DNA of 64,000 nucleotides, taken from NCBI GenBank assembly GCA_036345935.2, contig JADWOT020000004.1:7102168-7166167 (forward strand), read 5' to 3'. Below the pieces are notes generated by a model. That model ran no database searches. It saw only the letters and a program-made list of their open reading frames with translations, and was not told the DNA's origin. Both the position numbers and the translations under genes were made by a program. This DNA is from Taenia hydatigena (Eukaryota > Platyhelminthes > Cestoda > Cyclophyllidea > Taeniidae). Below are positions 1-12,528 of the stretch, piece after piece; the first letter of the stretch is position 1; each line of letters begins with the position of its first letter.

Positions 1-3000
1 CTGTTCTCTTTCAAACAATTGAGGCGCCATCGGCAGCACTAGTGAGCTCTTGTCGTTTTTAAATAATTTATGGCTAAAATCCTTTACATTGCTATATGAG
101 CAGGATGCTGAAACTAAAGCTTGGGACTTTTAAATAAGCAAACGAGGACCATTCTAATTAAGCCTTGTCTTTCATGAACTATAAATACAATAAACTAAAA
201 CACGCTTTTTGCTTTAGTAAGTTTTCGCAGTGCTAGCAATTGCTCCTATCTAGTTTTTCCTTAAACCCATCTAAGTTTTTGCAGTGCTGCAAGTAGTAGA
301 GTGGAAACACTTACTTTTAGCTCCCTCTGACCGCGATTCTCAACAAGTTTTCCTTTGCTAACTTATTTATCTGAGGATGACTTGGGTCGATGCAACAGCT
401 TTTCAAATCAACCTGTGCCGTTGTAAGTCGACGATGACAAGTGATGCAAGTAAGGCTTACTCTGGTAGGGATAAGTGCCCCAACACTGTAATCATAAATT
501 GCAGAACAGGTGGTGCTACTGAAATCATGCACTTCTTTTTATTTTGACAATGGAAAAAGCACCAATTTTACAAGCCTGTAGAATTTATTGCGAATGATTT
601 GAAACCATGTTAGAAACACGGTGCGTAACTTTCTTATAGAATGTGATTTGTTTGACAGCGTCAATAGATGTCAACACATCGTAAGCGTCAAGTCAGCCAA
701 CGTTCACATATACGCGACTGATATCAAAAGGCTTTTCGCTTACACAAACATTGTCGTCGGAAAATGATAATTACTCGCGAGTCATTACTTCAAAAATACG
801 CATGAAACTGCCGAATTCGGTCACCATCAAACACGATGCAGTAGACTCTGCTGCAAGGAAACGGAGAAATGCCTTCGATCTTGCTAATGACTACGTTGAA
901 TTTATTCCATTGGGCTGGAAAGCTCAGTACTCAAAACGCAAACACTACATTGAGCAGTCTCATTTAAACATCAAATTTATGGCAAATGTAACGTCCTATT
1001 CATTTAGCGATGTTGATTTTAAAATGGCTCTGTTTAGTGATGTCGAACAGGTGGAATGGAGGGAGAAAGCTGGCTTACCTTGTGCCAAACGTTTAGTCTA
1101 TCCTAGTTAACACATCCTATGGCCAGAATTTATAGTCGTGGATAATGCTCGACATAAGCTTAATGCCATAAATTGGCTATTCAATGAAATCGTAATGAGA
1201 AAATGATCTATTTAATCTTTTAAGCGTGCATTTTTGAAGATGTTGCAAATCCTGCCACGAGAGCGGTAAATAAACTGGAAGTGAGTGGAATGATTGGAAA
1301 GAACAGCGCTCGTAATGCGGTTGTAAGCACATCTTTTGTTACACGTAATTTTACGCCAGTCGACCTGGACGCATTGTGTTTTCAGCACAGTTACCCTACC
1401 TTGGCTGTAGAGTCCGGATTCTGATAATGAGAATTGAGTCAAAAGTGGACCTTAATAATATGGTCTTTTAAGCCAGTACTGTTTATCACCTCATACGTGG
1501 CACAATGAGATCAGCCGAGTCTGAGTCATTACTAACTTTCGAATTGCTGCAAGACCGGGTTGGTGTTTGGGCTTTCAGGGCGCTTTTTATCATGCCAACA
1601 CAGTAGCTCTCTTTCACCCACCGCAATCAGCTCAATCGGTAGTCTCAAGCAACTAATAAGCAGGATTCTTTCGGTAACCCAATTCCCCTAAATCATCCCT
1701 GGCTCCATTTTATGGGATGGTCATAAGCACACTGGCCTAAAAGTAGGGTCATGTGAATAAAGTCGGACTCCAAATGGTCTCTTGCAGGTGACGCCTTGCG
1801 TCTGTTCATCCTTACCGGTTTGCACCAACTTCCATGTTGTCCAGCCATACACCTATCCATGTTGTGCAAAGGCAATGGGCAGGAGAGAGTGTCAAGCGAT
1901 CACTTGATTGACGGCTTCACTGATAAAAGGAACGTACACATCAACGTTATGCCGTTTTCTCCTTTGTGAATAGCAATCCTGCCAAACACGAAAATATGGT
2001 CATTGATGAGAAACAGACGGCACTATCAACCTTCCGCTTGTAGACTCTAAAGATTTACCCATCAGAGCGCTAACACGCACCACGAACCGCAATAAGACAT
2101 CAGGAAGCGTCGCCAATTGCGGCTTTTGTGTGTGAAATACATGGGATTTACGGCATTGCGACATTACGAGAGATAGAACAACTGAGAAATGAAGGTGAAT
2201 GATCTATTCTGAGCACACTTGCATTCATAACGTTCAGGCAAGTTGGCATGCAGCTCTGCACCCTTAAGGTAGAGCGGAGGAGGAGGAGGTGCTGCCACTG
2301 TCATTTGGGCTGCATTTGCAGTGGAGAATGCTATGGTAGCTGTGTGATTGTTTCCTTCCACTCCCACATTGGTGACGTTATCGTGTTGTCCAAAGTGTTT
2401 GCTAAGGCCCTTTTTGTTAGCCATATTTGAAGTCATTTTGCACCCAAATAATGCCTACTTTTAGCAAAATTTGGTGGATACACTCCTTTTCTGTAATGCG
2501 AATGGACAGCTGATTGCGCTCGCAGACACATGTCATGGAGTGCCGCGATGATGCCAGAACCCACTTCTTATCTCCTAGATTATGTAACTCCTTTATTTGC
2601 GGCTATTAATTTCTTTTGTTTAACTGCTTTTTAGTTCATTCCCTAACGCTTTCTCCTTCTATGCTTTCCCAAACTTTTCTGTCCTCCCTTCTTAATTGTA
2701 ATGGAAATTGTCACACTTGCGGTATTTTTTCAACTTTGCGCATCGCCAGTCTTATGATTTTGTATCACTGTTTCTTTTGTGTCTGCTCTTTCCGAATTTT
2801 ACTATTGCGACATCTATCATGTCGTTGGTGCTGTTACATTCTGTCCTTATACAGCATTCACTACACCTCTAGTGTTTTTTTCTCTCATTTGTCTCTTTCC
2901 CTTGTTTCTTGCTTAGTCGCTTGACATGCAAATAAGACGCGTCAGTACGGTCAAATACCCTTCGTCTTTAATGTTGAAGCCAGGCAGGGATTGTGGAAGT

Positions 3001-3200
3001 AATGCAACTCCATCACAAGTGGTGTTTACTCGCCAATGTTTACATGCGTGTTTAGTTACTTACCATGGTAAATCCATCAGACACCTGCATCTGTGTAATG
3101 GACGTAGATCTTTCATTTTCCGCCACCACTTCCTCCTCTTTTAAAAGCATTGCTTCACGACGGAGCCATTCCAACCACTTTTGTTTCGCCAATGCTTCCT
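1..3200. other. No supported gene; AT-rich single-copy DNA
   Basis: Only short reading frames with no recognisable motif are seen. The best is a 119-codon frame at 751-1110 (+), basic in its middle and opening with TTG instead of ATG; I found no splice sites framing it. A 90-codon minus frame at 2164-2436 ends in a proline run encoded by a GGA/GGC-rich stretch and is not convincing. Confidence 0.5.
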
Positions 3201-3207
3201 GCAAATG

Positions 3208-3753
3208 CTATAGCAGGGAAGGTGCAAATGAAGCATTAGATGGAGGAGAGAGGGAGGGCAAGATCGAAGGGAAGAGTTGGAACATCCAAGCAGAACACTT
3301 CTCAACACACGACTCAGCATTCACTATTCCACTCATCAACACGAGCACATTTTGCGTTCTACTCACTTCTGTGACGAGGTCCAAGATCTTTCGCACGAGT
3401 TTGCTTATGCTCTCGTGGCTAGCCTCATTCGCCCTCTCCACTTTCGCCATGGCAGCATTCAGGGCTGTGTTCGCCGCCAAACAAAACTGCAGCACTGCTC
3501 CTTCCATGACCACAATAATTTCATCCTTCGCTTTCTTCTCCCTCTCTGACGTCGATGACTTCACTTCCTCTAACTGCTCCTTACGCGACTTTAGCATCGC
3601 CCCTTGGTGAGACAGATCATGCAGCTTGGAACGCAGCATTAGGTTGTACTGAGTGATGGGAGAAAAGAGAGCCAGATGCATTGGGTACAGTTTTGCCAAC
3701 AACGCTGCTCCATTCCGCAAAACATGTGTCGACCACCTCGCCACGTCAAAGGT
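3208..3753 (-). CDS. Coiled-coil gene fragment, copy A (TRIM-like, tentative)
   Basis: A 178-codon minus frame is rich in charged heptad-like sequence in its middle third (KSRKEQLEEVKSSTSERE). It continues through an amphipathic stretch and ends in a Pro/Ser tail. Together with the Cys/His-containing exon just upstream on the same strand (4030-4400), it recalls the B-box plus coiled-coil layout of TRIM proteins. No RING finger, complete B-box or C-terminal domain is visible. The frame opens just after an in-frame TGA, at a GTG, and I could not find a clean acceptor that joins it to the upstream exon in phase. It is more likely an internal exon or relic than a complete gene. The first third is repeated at 4930-5059 in the tandem duplication. 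Confidence 0.3.
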   Translation of the reverse strand, partial: TFDVARWSTHVLRNGAALLAKLYPMHLALFSPITQYNLMLRSKLHDLSHQGAMLKSRKEQLEEVKSSTSEREKKAKDEIIVVMEGAVLQFCLAANTALNAAMAKVERANEASHESISKLVRKILDLVTEVSRTQNVLVLMSGIVNAESCVEKCSAWMFQLFPSILPSLSPPSNASFAPSLL

Positions 3754-4925
3754 GCGAGAACAATGTCATGCCACAAGAACTACTTTACTTTTACACCTCG
3801 CTAACAACTATCCGTTACAATGCCTTGAATTTGAAATCACAGTCATTGAGCCACACGGCATCTTCCTCACTAACCACATCGAACAGTCACGTGTAGCTCA
3901 TATGCCAAAATGCATGGGTACAAAGTCACCACACGGATTTGTCCACTCCAAACAATAAACAATGGATCACTCCTTAATTTGTGTTTAACTGATGGGAAGA
4001 CAAGTGCAACATCAAATGCATTTCCCACCTGATGCTTCAGGACATGCTCTTGTGCACTATCCTCCTCTTGATCCTCCTTCCGGTCCCGCTCGTGATTCTG
4101 CTCCCGACTGAGCTGCTCCAAACTGACGTGTTTGGGATGCAGTTCGGCCACGTCAAGCGCCACATGACAATGGATGCAGCGTGCTATCTCCGCTGCGGTG
4201 TTTGGCAGCAGACGTGGTTGCGAACCGAAGGTAGGTTTGCATGACAAGCTATAGGGATCACTCATCCTTCGCGACATAGTGAAAATGAAAATAGGATAAA
4301 CTGAAATGCTGCACGGAAATATGTGCATTCTCATTAAGTTAGGTGATGTGGCCTTGAAATGCAGCACACACACGCGCACACACACATGTGTGCGAACGCG
4401 ATGCAAATTTTACCCTACTGCTGCTGGCACCGCTGGAAAGGAAGCCTATACGAGAGGAAACACATAAAGCACAGCAAGCATAAGTAGACGCTGGGAAGAA
4501 TTGGCACGAATTCATGAAGGACTACGTCCACAATCGTTTAGACGTTTCTTGCATTACCTTACTCTGCTTTTAACTCCTCGGATTACTCAGATTTTATAAT
4601 TCTTACTTCTATTTATCCTCATGGCTTCCCTTAAGCTGTGCTCTACCTCCTACACCTCCTCATGACCTTTTAGTTTGTTCAAAGGTTGGTTTTTTCTGCA
4701 CTTTTAGGTCCATTGTATCACTTTAACTTAGGTTACTGCTAACTTGAGCTTGTACCTCCTTGACTCCCATTCGATGTTACTCATCGATGCTGCCCAAACT
4801 TGACTTTTACCTCTTAGTACCACAATAAAGTCATTTATTGCACAAATAACTCACGACTTTTCGCATACTCCACAAATGAGGTGAGTGCCAGTTGGGTCCA
4901 TCGCTGCGCCACAGTCTTCTCAGTT
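3611..4925. repeat. Tandem duplication, copy A (1.3 kb)
   Basis: The copy starts at 'acagatcatgcagcttgg' and ends at 'cttctcagtt' immediately before the N at 4926. The next 1.3 kb repeats it with scattered substitutions and a length difference in the CA-rich stretch (near 4370 against near 5683). It covers the Cys/His exon and the beginning of the coiled-coil fragment. Confidence 0.9.
4030..4400 (-). CDS. Cys/His-containing exon, copy A (B-box-like, tentative)
   Basis: This minus frame carries a Cys-x2-Cys...His-x2-His pattern (CIHCHVALDVAELHPKH) followed by a strongly charged segment rich in Glu, Arg, Asp and Gln. It ends at CAT CAG followed by GTGGGA, a possible 5' splice site at about 4029. 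Spacing of the metal-ligand candidates resembles only the second half of a B-box. The start is uncertain: the frame runs upstream into a CA repeat without a clear ATG context. The same exon recurs at 5345-5720 with several substitutions, one changing the second His-side residue region (ELHPKH to ELRPKH). Confidence 0.3.
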
Positions 4926-4926
4926 N
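4926..4926. other. Single ambiguous base (N) at the repeat junction
   Basis: The only N in the window. It lies exactly between the two copies of the 1.3 kb duplication, which suggests an assembly join, not a sequenced base. Confidence 0.9.
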
Positions 4927-6231
4927 ACAGATCATGCAGCTTGGAACGCAGCATTAGGTTGTACTGAGTGATGGGAGAAAAGAGAGCCAGATGCATTGGG
5001 TACAGTTTCGCCAACAACGCTGCTCCATTCCGCAAAACATGTGTCGACCACCTCGCCACGTCAAAGGTGCGAGAACAATGTCATGCCACAAGAACTACTT
5101 TACTTTTACACGTCGCTAACAACTATCCGCTACAATGCCTTGAATTTGAAATCACAGTCATTGAGCCACACGGCATCTTCCTCACTAACCACATCGAACA
5201 GTCACGTGTAGCTCATATGCCAAAATGCATGGGTACAAAGTCACCACACGGATTTGTCCACTCCAAACAATAAACAATGGATCACTCCTTAATTTGTGTT
5301 TAACTGATGGGAAGACAAGTGCAACATCAAATGCATTTCCCACCTGATGCTTCAGGACATGCTCTTGTGCACTATCCTCCTCTTGATCCTCCTTCCGGTC
5401 CCGCTCGTGATTCTGCTCCCGACTGAGCTGCTCCACACTGATGTGTTTGGGACGCAGTTCGGCCACGTCAAGCGCCACATGACAATGGATGCAGCATGCT
5501 GTCTCGGCTGCGGTGCTTGGCAGCAGACGTGGTTGCGAACCGAAGGTAGGTTTGCATGACAAGCTATAGGGATCACTCATCCTTCGCGATATAATGGAAA
5601 TGAAAATAGGATAAACTGAAATGCTACACAGGAATATGTGCATTCTCATTAAGTTGGGTGATGTGGCCTTCAAATACAGCACACACACATTTGGGTGCGA
5701 ACACGATGCAAATTTTACCCTACTGCTGCTGGCACCGCTGGAAAGGAAGCCTATACGAGAGGAAACACATAAATCACTGCAAGCATAAGTAGACGCTGGG
5801 AAGAATTGGCACGAATTCATGAAGGACTACGTCCACAATCGTTTAGACTTTTCTTGCATTACCTTACTCTGCTTTTAACTCCTCGGATTACTCAGATTTT
5901 ATAATTCTTACTTCTACTTATCCTCATGGCTTCCCTTAAGCTGTGCTCTACCTCCTACACCTCCTCATGACCTTTTAGTTTGTTCAAAGGTTGGTTTTTT
6001 CTACACTTTTAGGTCCATTGTATCACTTTAAATTAGGTTACTGCTAACTTGAGCTTGTACCTCCTTGACTCGCATTCGATGTTACTCATCGATGCTGCCC
6101 AAACTTGACTTTTACCTCTTAGTACCACAATAAAGTCATTTATTGCACAAATAACTCACGACTTTTCGCATACTCCACAAATGAGGTGAGTGCCAGTTGG
6201 GTCCATCGCTGCGCCACAATTTTCTCAGTTC
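4927..6231. repeat. Tandem duplication, copy B (1.3 kb)
   Basis: Direct repeat of 3611-4925 in the same orientation, ending near 'cacaattttctcagttc', where unique DNA resumes. The copies differ at many single bases, so this could be two alleles laid end to end by the assembler or a real tandem duplication. Confidence 0.9.
5345..5720 (-). CDS. Cys/His-containing exon, copy B
   Basis: Duplicate of the copy A exon (4030-4400) with substitutions, again ending at CAT CAG before GTGGGA. Upstream its frame stays open to 5820. Only the first third of the following coiled-coil exon is present in this copy (4930-5059) before the N, so the copy B gene cannot be complete as assembled. Confidence 0.3.
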
Positions 6232-7413
6232 AAGTGGCAGTGTGCTTTTTACGCTACAAATCCAAACCACAAAGCACTTTCGCCACTTTCATGGTGCCAT
6301 TCTTGTGGTGGAGTAGCCAATCTGTGCAATGCGTTGTTGTAGTTCAGTCGATAGTGGTGCTTGAGTGATTAGAATTGGCATGCGTGATTCAAACCAAGCC
6401 TCTCCAACTGAGAAATGCGCTAGTCTGACTATGCGCTAGAATTCTCTCTTTTTCTCTCTCTGGTGCTCAACACCATTAATTGATATCTTGAGTGGAATAA
6501 GTTGCGTAGACAAGGGTGCCTTAGCTCTTTTGACAATTGCAGCACTCACTGATCGTGCATAGTGTGAAAAACCAGTAGATAAGCAGGTCGTGTGTCAGTA
6601 AGAGGAGAATATATGTCGCTTTTTTGCACCATTGTAAGCGTGGAAGCTGATACTCGCTTTCAGACTGCCTCACGCCTTTATTTGGCAGTAGTGTGACCTT
6701 CTGAATTCAATCTTCTTCTAATTACTGTACAAGCACACACGTTTTCCTTTCCTTTTTATTACTCACCTTTCTCTTATTGTCCCATGCCTCGGAGCAAAAC
6801 CAAGAGACGAGCGCCACATGGAAAGAGACGCGTTTTGATTTGCAGACAAAGAAATGGATAGGCTGTATCGCCTGGCCACTGACCCTCTTTGGTAGTTTTA
6901 AACACGTCTGGACGACCCTCAGTCCTGCCTTTATTTATGCTAGCAGATACTGTGGTGACTTCCGTCACGTCATTTGTGGCAGATTGGCACACCTCGCTGC
7001 AATAATGGAACGCAAATTTGGGAACGGCATAGCGATGACACAGTCAGGCATTACCCATCCTCTTCAAATGAGGGGAGCGTATCGCACCCTCTGTCTCTCT
7101 CAATTCTGACAGTAATCAAAGATGACTACATGGCAAATCCTACATTTAAGAAAAAGGTAGATTCAGATCTTGCAGCTGAAGTGACGCGGAAATCGATGGT
7201 TTGCTAATCCAGTCAGTAATCTTCAATGGTTAGCGTGTAAATCTTGGAAAAAAGGAACCATCCACCGTTAAGCATACAAAAAAGTAACAAGGAGTGACAA
7301 GTTACCTAAATCAAATTGCGACCCCGGCCTTTGTTCATTTGTTGCCTCCAGAGGCTGAATGGGCGCGCCCTACCTCCACTTGTCTCCCCGTCCACTGAAA
7401 CTCCATTGAATGT
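6232..7413. other. No supported gene
   Basis: The longest frame here is 110 codons (6777-7109, +), without recognisable motifs or framing splice sites. Nothing else was seen. Confidence 0.5.
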
Positions 7414-8600
7414 GTGCCCTTGATGGTTTTGAAGGTGGCAAACAACTGGGGGCTTACGATTCAAAGCCTACTGGAAGTTGCCTGTATCTGCCTTTCAACT
7501 AACTTTTCACCCTACCTGCTTACCTGCTCATCCACGCCTCATCCTCTAGTACATACCATCCCTCTTCCTATTGTCCCAATCATCACAACCCTTACCTTTC
7601 TCTACTTATTCCTTACACTGCCTCACAATCTCCTTCTCATTTACTCCAGTTCCCCTTTTTACACCCTCTTTCCTCTTTCCCCTACCCATTCGCTCCTGGT
7701 ATTATCCATAATATCCCCTCCAATTTCCTCTCCTCCTCCTACGTCGTCTTGTTATCCTATAGCCCGCCCACCCATTCACCCACTCATGCACCCACTCCCA
7801 CCGATGTATCCACTCCTACCACTACTGTTGACCCATCCACTGAACCATCCCCATCACCGAAACTACTTATAGGCTGCTAGTAGACGCCCCACCACCACCA
7901 CCACCACCACCACTACTGCCACCTCTATCACCACTCATAGAGCATTCTCTCCATCTTTCTCCCTCTCTTCCTTCCTCTACCTTGCTGACTGCCTCTCTTT
8001 ACTTTCATCGCATTCTTTTTCCTTTTTTTCCTCCCACTCATTCATCATCCATGCTGTCTTTTAACAACCCACTCTCTTTCTCAACCTCTCATTCATTCAT
8101 TCATTTCATCCATGTCATGCGCTGCACACACACACACACACGCACCCACACAGGCTCCCTTTCTCTATCTTAGCAAACACCACCAAAACTAAGGCGGCGC
8201 TACTTACAACTTGCCAGTAGACCTGTTTCATTCTTCCCCTCTCACAACTACTTATGCACTGCTAGTAGACTTCTTCCCACTCATTCTCCTCCTCCTTTCT
8301 CACCTCTCTCCCACCTCCATTACTCGTGCAGCACTCCTTCTTTTCTCTTTCCCTTTCAATAATTTCTACTCCACTCATTAGTGTTTACTTTGCTTCCAAC
8401 ACATTCATTCATTTTCACCCCCTTTCCTTCTTTCCTTATTTCTTCCCTTTCTCTACTTTTCCTCATTCCATCGTTTCTACATTCTTTGCAAGCGTATGTT
8501 CTATCCCCTTCTTTCTACTATTATTTCCATTGACCCTTAATTTCAGACGCAAAGTTAGGCTCTCCTTCTCCTCCTCCTCCTCCTCCTCCTCCTTCATTCG
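7414..8600. repeat. Pyrimidine-rich low-complexity tract
   Basis: The plus strand is strongly C/T-rich for more than 1 kb. It includes (ACC)n near 7890-7918, (CA)n near 8127-8150 and (CTC)n near 8563-8592. The open frames here (for example 7414-7872) are Leu/Pro/Ser-rich as a result of the base composition and are not evidence for a protein. Confidence 0.75.
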
Positions 8601-8775
8601 ACGGTAACGACACAGTACCGTAGCTCACTTTGGAGGTTTGGCATACATCACTAGATATTTTAACAAACCTACCAATTGTTTCCATACCCATTTTAAGTAT
8701 TCGACGCCTTCCACTATTTCTAAACGGCCTCTTGTCTCTCACTTTCCTACTGCATTTCTTACGCTGCTGTTGCGC

Positions 8776-9398
8776 GAACGGTTGTACGTGAATGCACACT
8801 TACCATGTCCAATGAAGCCATGCTACCTCCCTCTTCCCTATAAGGGAAGGATGGGCAAGACAGACAGTGATGACTGTGGCGCAACTAATCAGGTTGGATT
8901 GCATTTGTAAGCATTCATCTGTAGCAGCTGCAAGCCTGGCTGCGCAGAGGACTTCTTCTCTATCCCACATGCCATGTTAGTTAAGGCCACCACTGATAGG
9001 CGCTACTTCCTTAACGAACACGCTGACGCTCGCATTGTCGCCTACATTGCCTTGTAAGTGATCCCCTGTTCCCTTTCACAATCCTTTTCTACCCATTCAC
9101 CCACCCACTTACCTGCCTAACTACCTTTTTCATATTCATTTCTGTTCATCCTGCAGCCATTCATTTATTCTACTTCTAAGATCCTTCGTCTCACTGCGCA
9201 CCCATCCATTTACTCCTGCTCCTCGATCCTTCCATCTGTGCACCATCCCATCAATGTCCAATCATCGAGTGTAGCCCTCACACCAAGTGCACAACTTTGT
9301 TCACATGCATTCATGAGGTCGGCCCTTCCCTTTCATCTTCCCTTTACGCAGGTCTGGAAAAATCAAAGTCCAGTGCATTTTACACGCACGGTGGTAAC
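8776..9398 (+). CDS. 3' exons of an unidentified gene
   Basis: A coding-like exon at 8925-9053 reads a Cys-containing segment (CSSCKPGCAEDFFSIP) followed by KATTDRRYFLNEHADARI. It ends at TT followed by GTAAGTG, a strong 5' splice site. The next strong acceptor (polypyrimidine tract then ACGCAG, ending 9352) restores the frame: the two leftover bases plus G give Leu, then SGKIKVQCILHARW and a TAA at 9396-9398. An AATAAA signal follows at 9677-9682. Upstream the same frame continues back through about 8776-8906 (frame open from 8638), but one TAA at 8907-8909 interrupts it; removing an 18-nt GT..AG segment (8907-8924) would also keep the frame. I do not recognise the protein, and its 5' part is not identified. 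Confidence 0.45.
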
Positions 9399-9676
9399 CA
9401 CTGATACGCTTCAAGAGTGGCATGGCCTTTCTACACTTCTGTCGCTTTGGTTTCCGTCCACAGAAGCAAAAGCAACGGCTTCGTCTCTCTCCCTATCCCC
9501 CTCTCTAGCTCTCCATTGCGTTTCATGTGCAAGTGCTGATTGGATTCATCCCACTCCTACTCATCCATCGACGCCATATCGCCTCTAGCCCTCCTCCTTC
9601 TCCTCCCTCTCCCACCCCTTCTCCACTCCTCCAATCCTCCTCCTCCTGCCAGTGTCAATGCTGCGCACACGCCAGC

Positions 9677-9682
9677 AATAAA
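9677..9682 (+). terminator. AATAAA polyadenylation signal
   Basis: A canonical hexamer, about 280 bases after the stop codon of the proposed last exon at 9353-9398. Confidence 0.4.
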
Positions 9683-9739
9683 AGCGGTCACCGTTTGGGA
9701 AGGGGACACGGGTTTCTTGCCAATGTGCGAGTGTAGGTG

Positions 9740-11453
9740 GTAGGGTGGTGTAGAGTGTTTCATTAGGATGAAGCGTTGCTATTCTTGGTCAGGTTTTGCA
9801 TTATTTGGGTGATCTAGGTGAGTCGCGAAGTCTCATGTTTGCGCGACCGACAGCGCGTGCAGGGGCTGCGAACGCTTCCGTCACTGTTGGTTAGCGGCCT
9901 CAATTGAGGCAATTGCACTGCTTCAACTTGCATTAATCAAGTCATGAGGGGAAGGAGGAGGAGGATGACAGGGGAAGCAAATTAATTGCCCCGCAACACG
10001 TTGGAACACGTGATGATGGCAATGCAATGCAATGCACGCAAGCCTGTGTGATGTGGCGTGAGATGTTTTCCAATTAGCTTTCCTTTCTCACATCAGCAAT
10101 GCTCCTCACTGCATTGGCGGCTCCGCACGCTGCGGCAAATGTGGCTACACTCCTCAATCATAATAATGTCCGATGTTGGCGTTTCGCATTCTCGTCGCTA
10201 CAGGTGGGTTGGAGATTGAGGCTTCCTTTCCATCGTCTAAAACCACCACACACACACACGGGCTAGGGTACTCTTATGCTTAACTGATCTATGGGCAGAA
10301 AATTGGCGTCGACAAAGCCACGTGGAGAGGCGGTTGAGATGAGGTCTACGACATCGTCCTCCACACGGTGGCACCAAGTTGTCACACAACTGGGGGACGA
10401 GCACAATGTCCACCTACTTCGTGTATAATGTGAGGAGTGGGTGTGTGTTAGGCACTGTGTAGGTCGGTAAAACAGCGCCTTCTTCCTCTTCTTCTCCTGT
10501 CCTCAAAGCCACTCACCTCGTCCACACGAAGAGTTGCTAGTATTGGTGCTGTGCCATTGAGGCGTGCGGCTTCTCGAGGCACCACCTCACTGGTACATCA
10601 ACGCGCACTGCCCTGTCCACGCCAAGGGGTCCGCTCTGTCCGCCTTTTAGCAAGACATTGGCATAATGAGATGAAGTGAACAAAATGAAAAGACACAAAT
10701 CGACATTGAGTTGTGTGTGTGTGTCCTTTCCCATTCCACGAGCAGCAGGGCTACTCACTGGGATAATATGGCCAACATTTTGCAACAAACGCAGAGAAGC
10801 ACTCGTGGATTTACAGCATGAGTGATTGAGTGAGTGAAGCAAGGGTAGACCGCACAAGTGCCATGGTTACTCGCATCGTGACTCTGACTTGAGAAAGGCA
10901 GAAATGCTTTGCCACTAGATGAGGTGGGTGTCTACTACTACTACTACTACTACTACTACCGCGAAGTACCAAGTGGACAGCGGTGTGGATGATGCCATTG
11001 TCATTGCAAGCAATCACTGTGACGCGAGGACTGTGTGGTGTCTCACCACCTCCCACCTCCGCATTATTTATCGGCGGAAAGGCATTATTTGACAGACGTG
11101 TTGATGGCGTGACTGCCGAAGGGGTAGACGACCACGACCACGACAACGACCACGATTGGGACCACGATGACGTAACTACCAGTGCGCTAACACATCAGTG
11201 AGTTCAGCCAAATGACTGGCCACGCCCTCGCTCTCCCCCTCCCTCCCTACCTCCCTCCCTCCCTTCCTCTAACTGCAGCTCTATCAACCTCGACGTCTGC
11301 GTCACGCAGTCATTCTACGCTTCCGACCTTCCCGACAATGCTGCGTTTCGGTTATCTCTACTCCCGCCACTTACCGACATTTCTTCCACACCATCTTTTC
11401 GTATCCTCTCTTCATTTCAATACCCCTCACCTATACTTTTCTCATGCCACTAA
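9740..11453. other. Non-coding with microsatellites
   Basis: No supported gene. Simple repeats include (CA)n near 10246-10260, (GT)n near 10714-10724 and (CTA)n near 10930-10959. A GAC/CCA-rich stretch at 11130-11170 reads as Asp/His repeats in one frame, without other coding support. Confidence 0.5.
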
Positions 11454-12503
11454 CCAAGATGCACTTTCGTTGACATTTCGGCCCAGGATGATGCTGCACA
11501 TCGCAAAATCACCCAACTGCCACCCGAATTGGCACTACAAATATGCAACTTCCTGAATGTTCCCGACTTCATGAACGTGTGAAAGGCAATCCCGCATTGG
11601 AGGTGGATACTACGAAGTCGTCGTTAGCGTGAGGCACTTAATCGTTGCATCGGTGGATAGAAGTGGCTCGACAAGAATCTGTGCAAAATGCTCTTCCCAC
11701 GACCCTCGTCAGACACGTATCGAGACGCAGTTGCGGCAGTGCAGTATCACATGGAGGAGGTGGATTCACTCTAACGATTCCTCTCACAACGTGGTCACCA
11801 CATTATCAAGCCGACAGTACATTGGTGTCTGCTACCTATTCCAGCAAATAAGTACACAGCCCTCGACATAGGTGAAAGAGCATTTTCGGATTCTCCTCGC
11901 ATGTTTGGATTCAACTTCACTCTCGCCACTGGCAGTTTATTGGAGGGAAGCCCCTTTGTTATGGCCCACAACTTTACATTAAATTGTTCCTGGGTTGAAT
12001 ATTACCCGACAAGAGGCAAATTTATGCCTAAAGTGCGCATTTTAAAAGAGGACTTTAATGATTACTTCCGCCACCATGATTGATTTATCTACATACTGGA
12101 AAGGGATTTTGACTTGATGTACAACCTCATTAGCTTTCTTGACATTATAAAACGGCATCAAGTACTAGTCATTGCAGTTTTGACAGACGACGTGTATGAT
12201 GCGGAAGAAGAAATGCAGGTGCTCTCCGCTTTCGTGGACAGTATGGAGGACATTGAGAATAGTCCACTGGCCACCACGAGTGTAAACTTGTGCCTTCGTT
12301 GCTGCAAGTGCTTCGAACCCAACTACTGCAACACAATGGAGTTGTTGGAGTTTGCGTGCTACGATTGGAGCTTGAGGAGGAGTGCTGACAGCACCACGTC
12401 GTCATCTGCGTGGGAGCCACCAGACGAAGGACGTGAATTGCTCGTGCATCGTGAACCACCACCACCACCTCCGTCTCCACCTTCACCTTCACATATCGAA
12501 TAG
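11454..12503 (+). pseudogene. F-box protein gene with five in-frame stops
   Basis: One reading frame runs from about 11454 to the TAG at 12501-12503. It begins with an F-box: the stretch LPPELALQICNFLNVPDF matches the helix pattern of the domain that docks on SKP1 in SCF ubiquitin ligases, and a Trp-rich segment (PHWRW) follows, as in many F-boxes. The frame is interrupted only by stop codons: TGA 11580, TAG 11625, TAG 11658, TAA 11772 and TGA 12081. No frameshift is needed over about 340 codons. A possible acceptor (acatttcggcccag) ends at 11486, so the F-box exon may start at 11487. The C-terminal part is Cys-containing and then Pro/Ser-rich. An AATAAA follows 26 bases after the final stop. 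Relic of an SCF substrate receptor is the best reading; each stop could be one transition from Trp, Gln or Arg codons. Confidence 0.65.
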
Positions 12504-12528
12504 GCTGATTCGGATGGTTGAATGGAGG

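Noticed and set aside
7414..7872. 152-codon frame
   Set aside because: Leu/Pro/Ser content is explained by C/T-rich DNA; no motif or splice sites.
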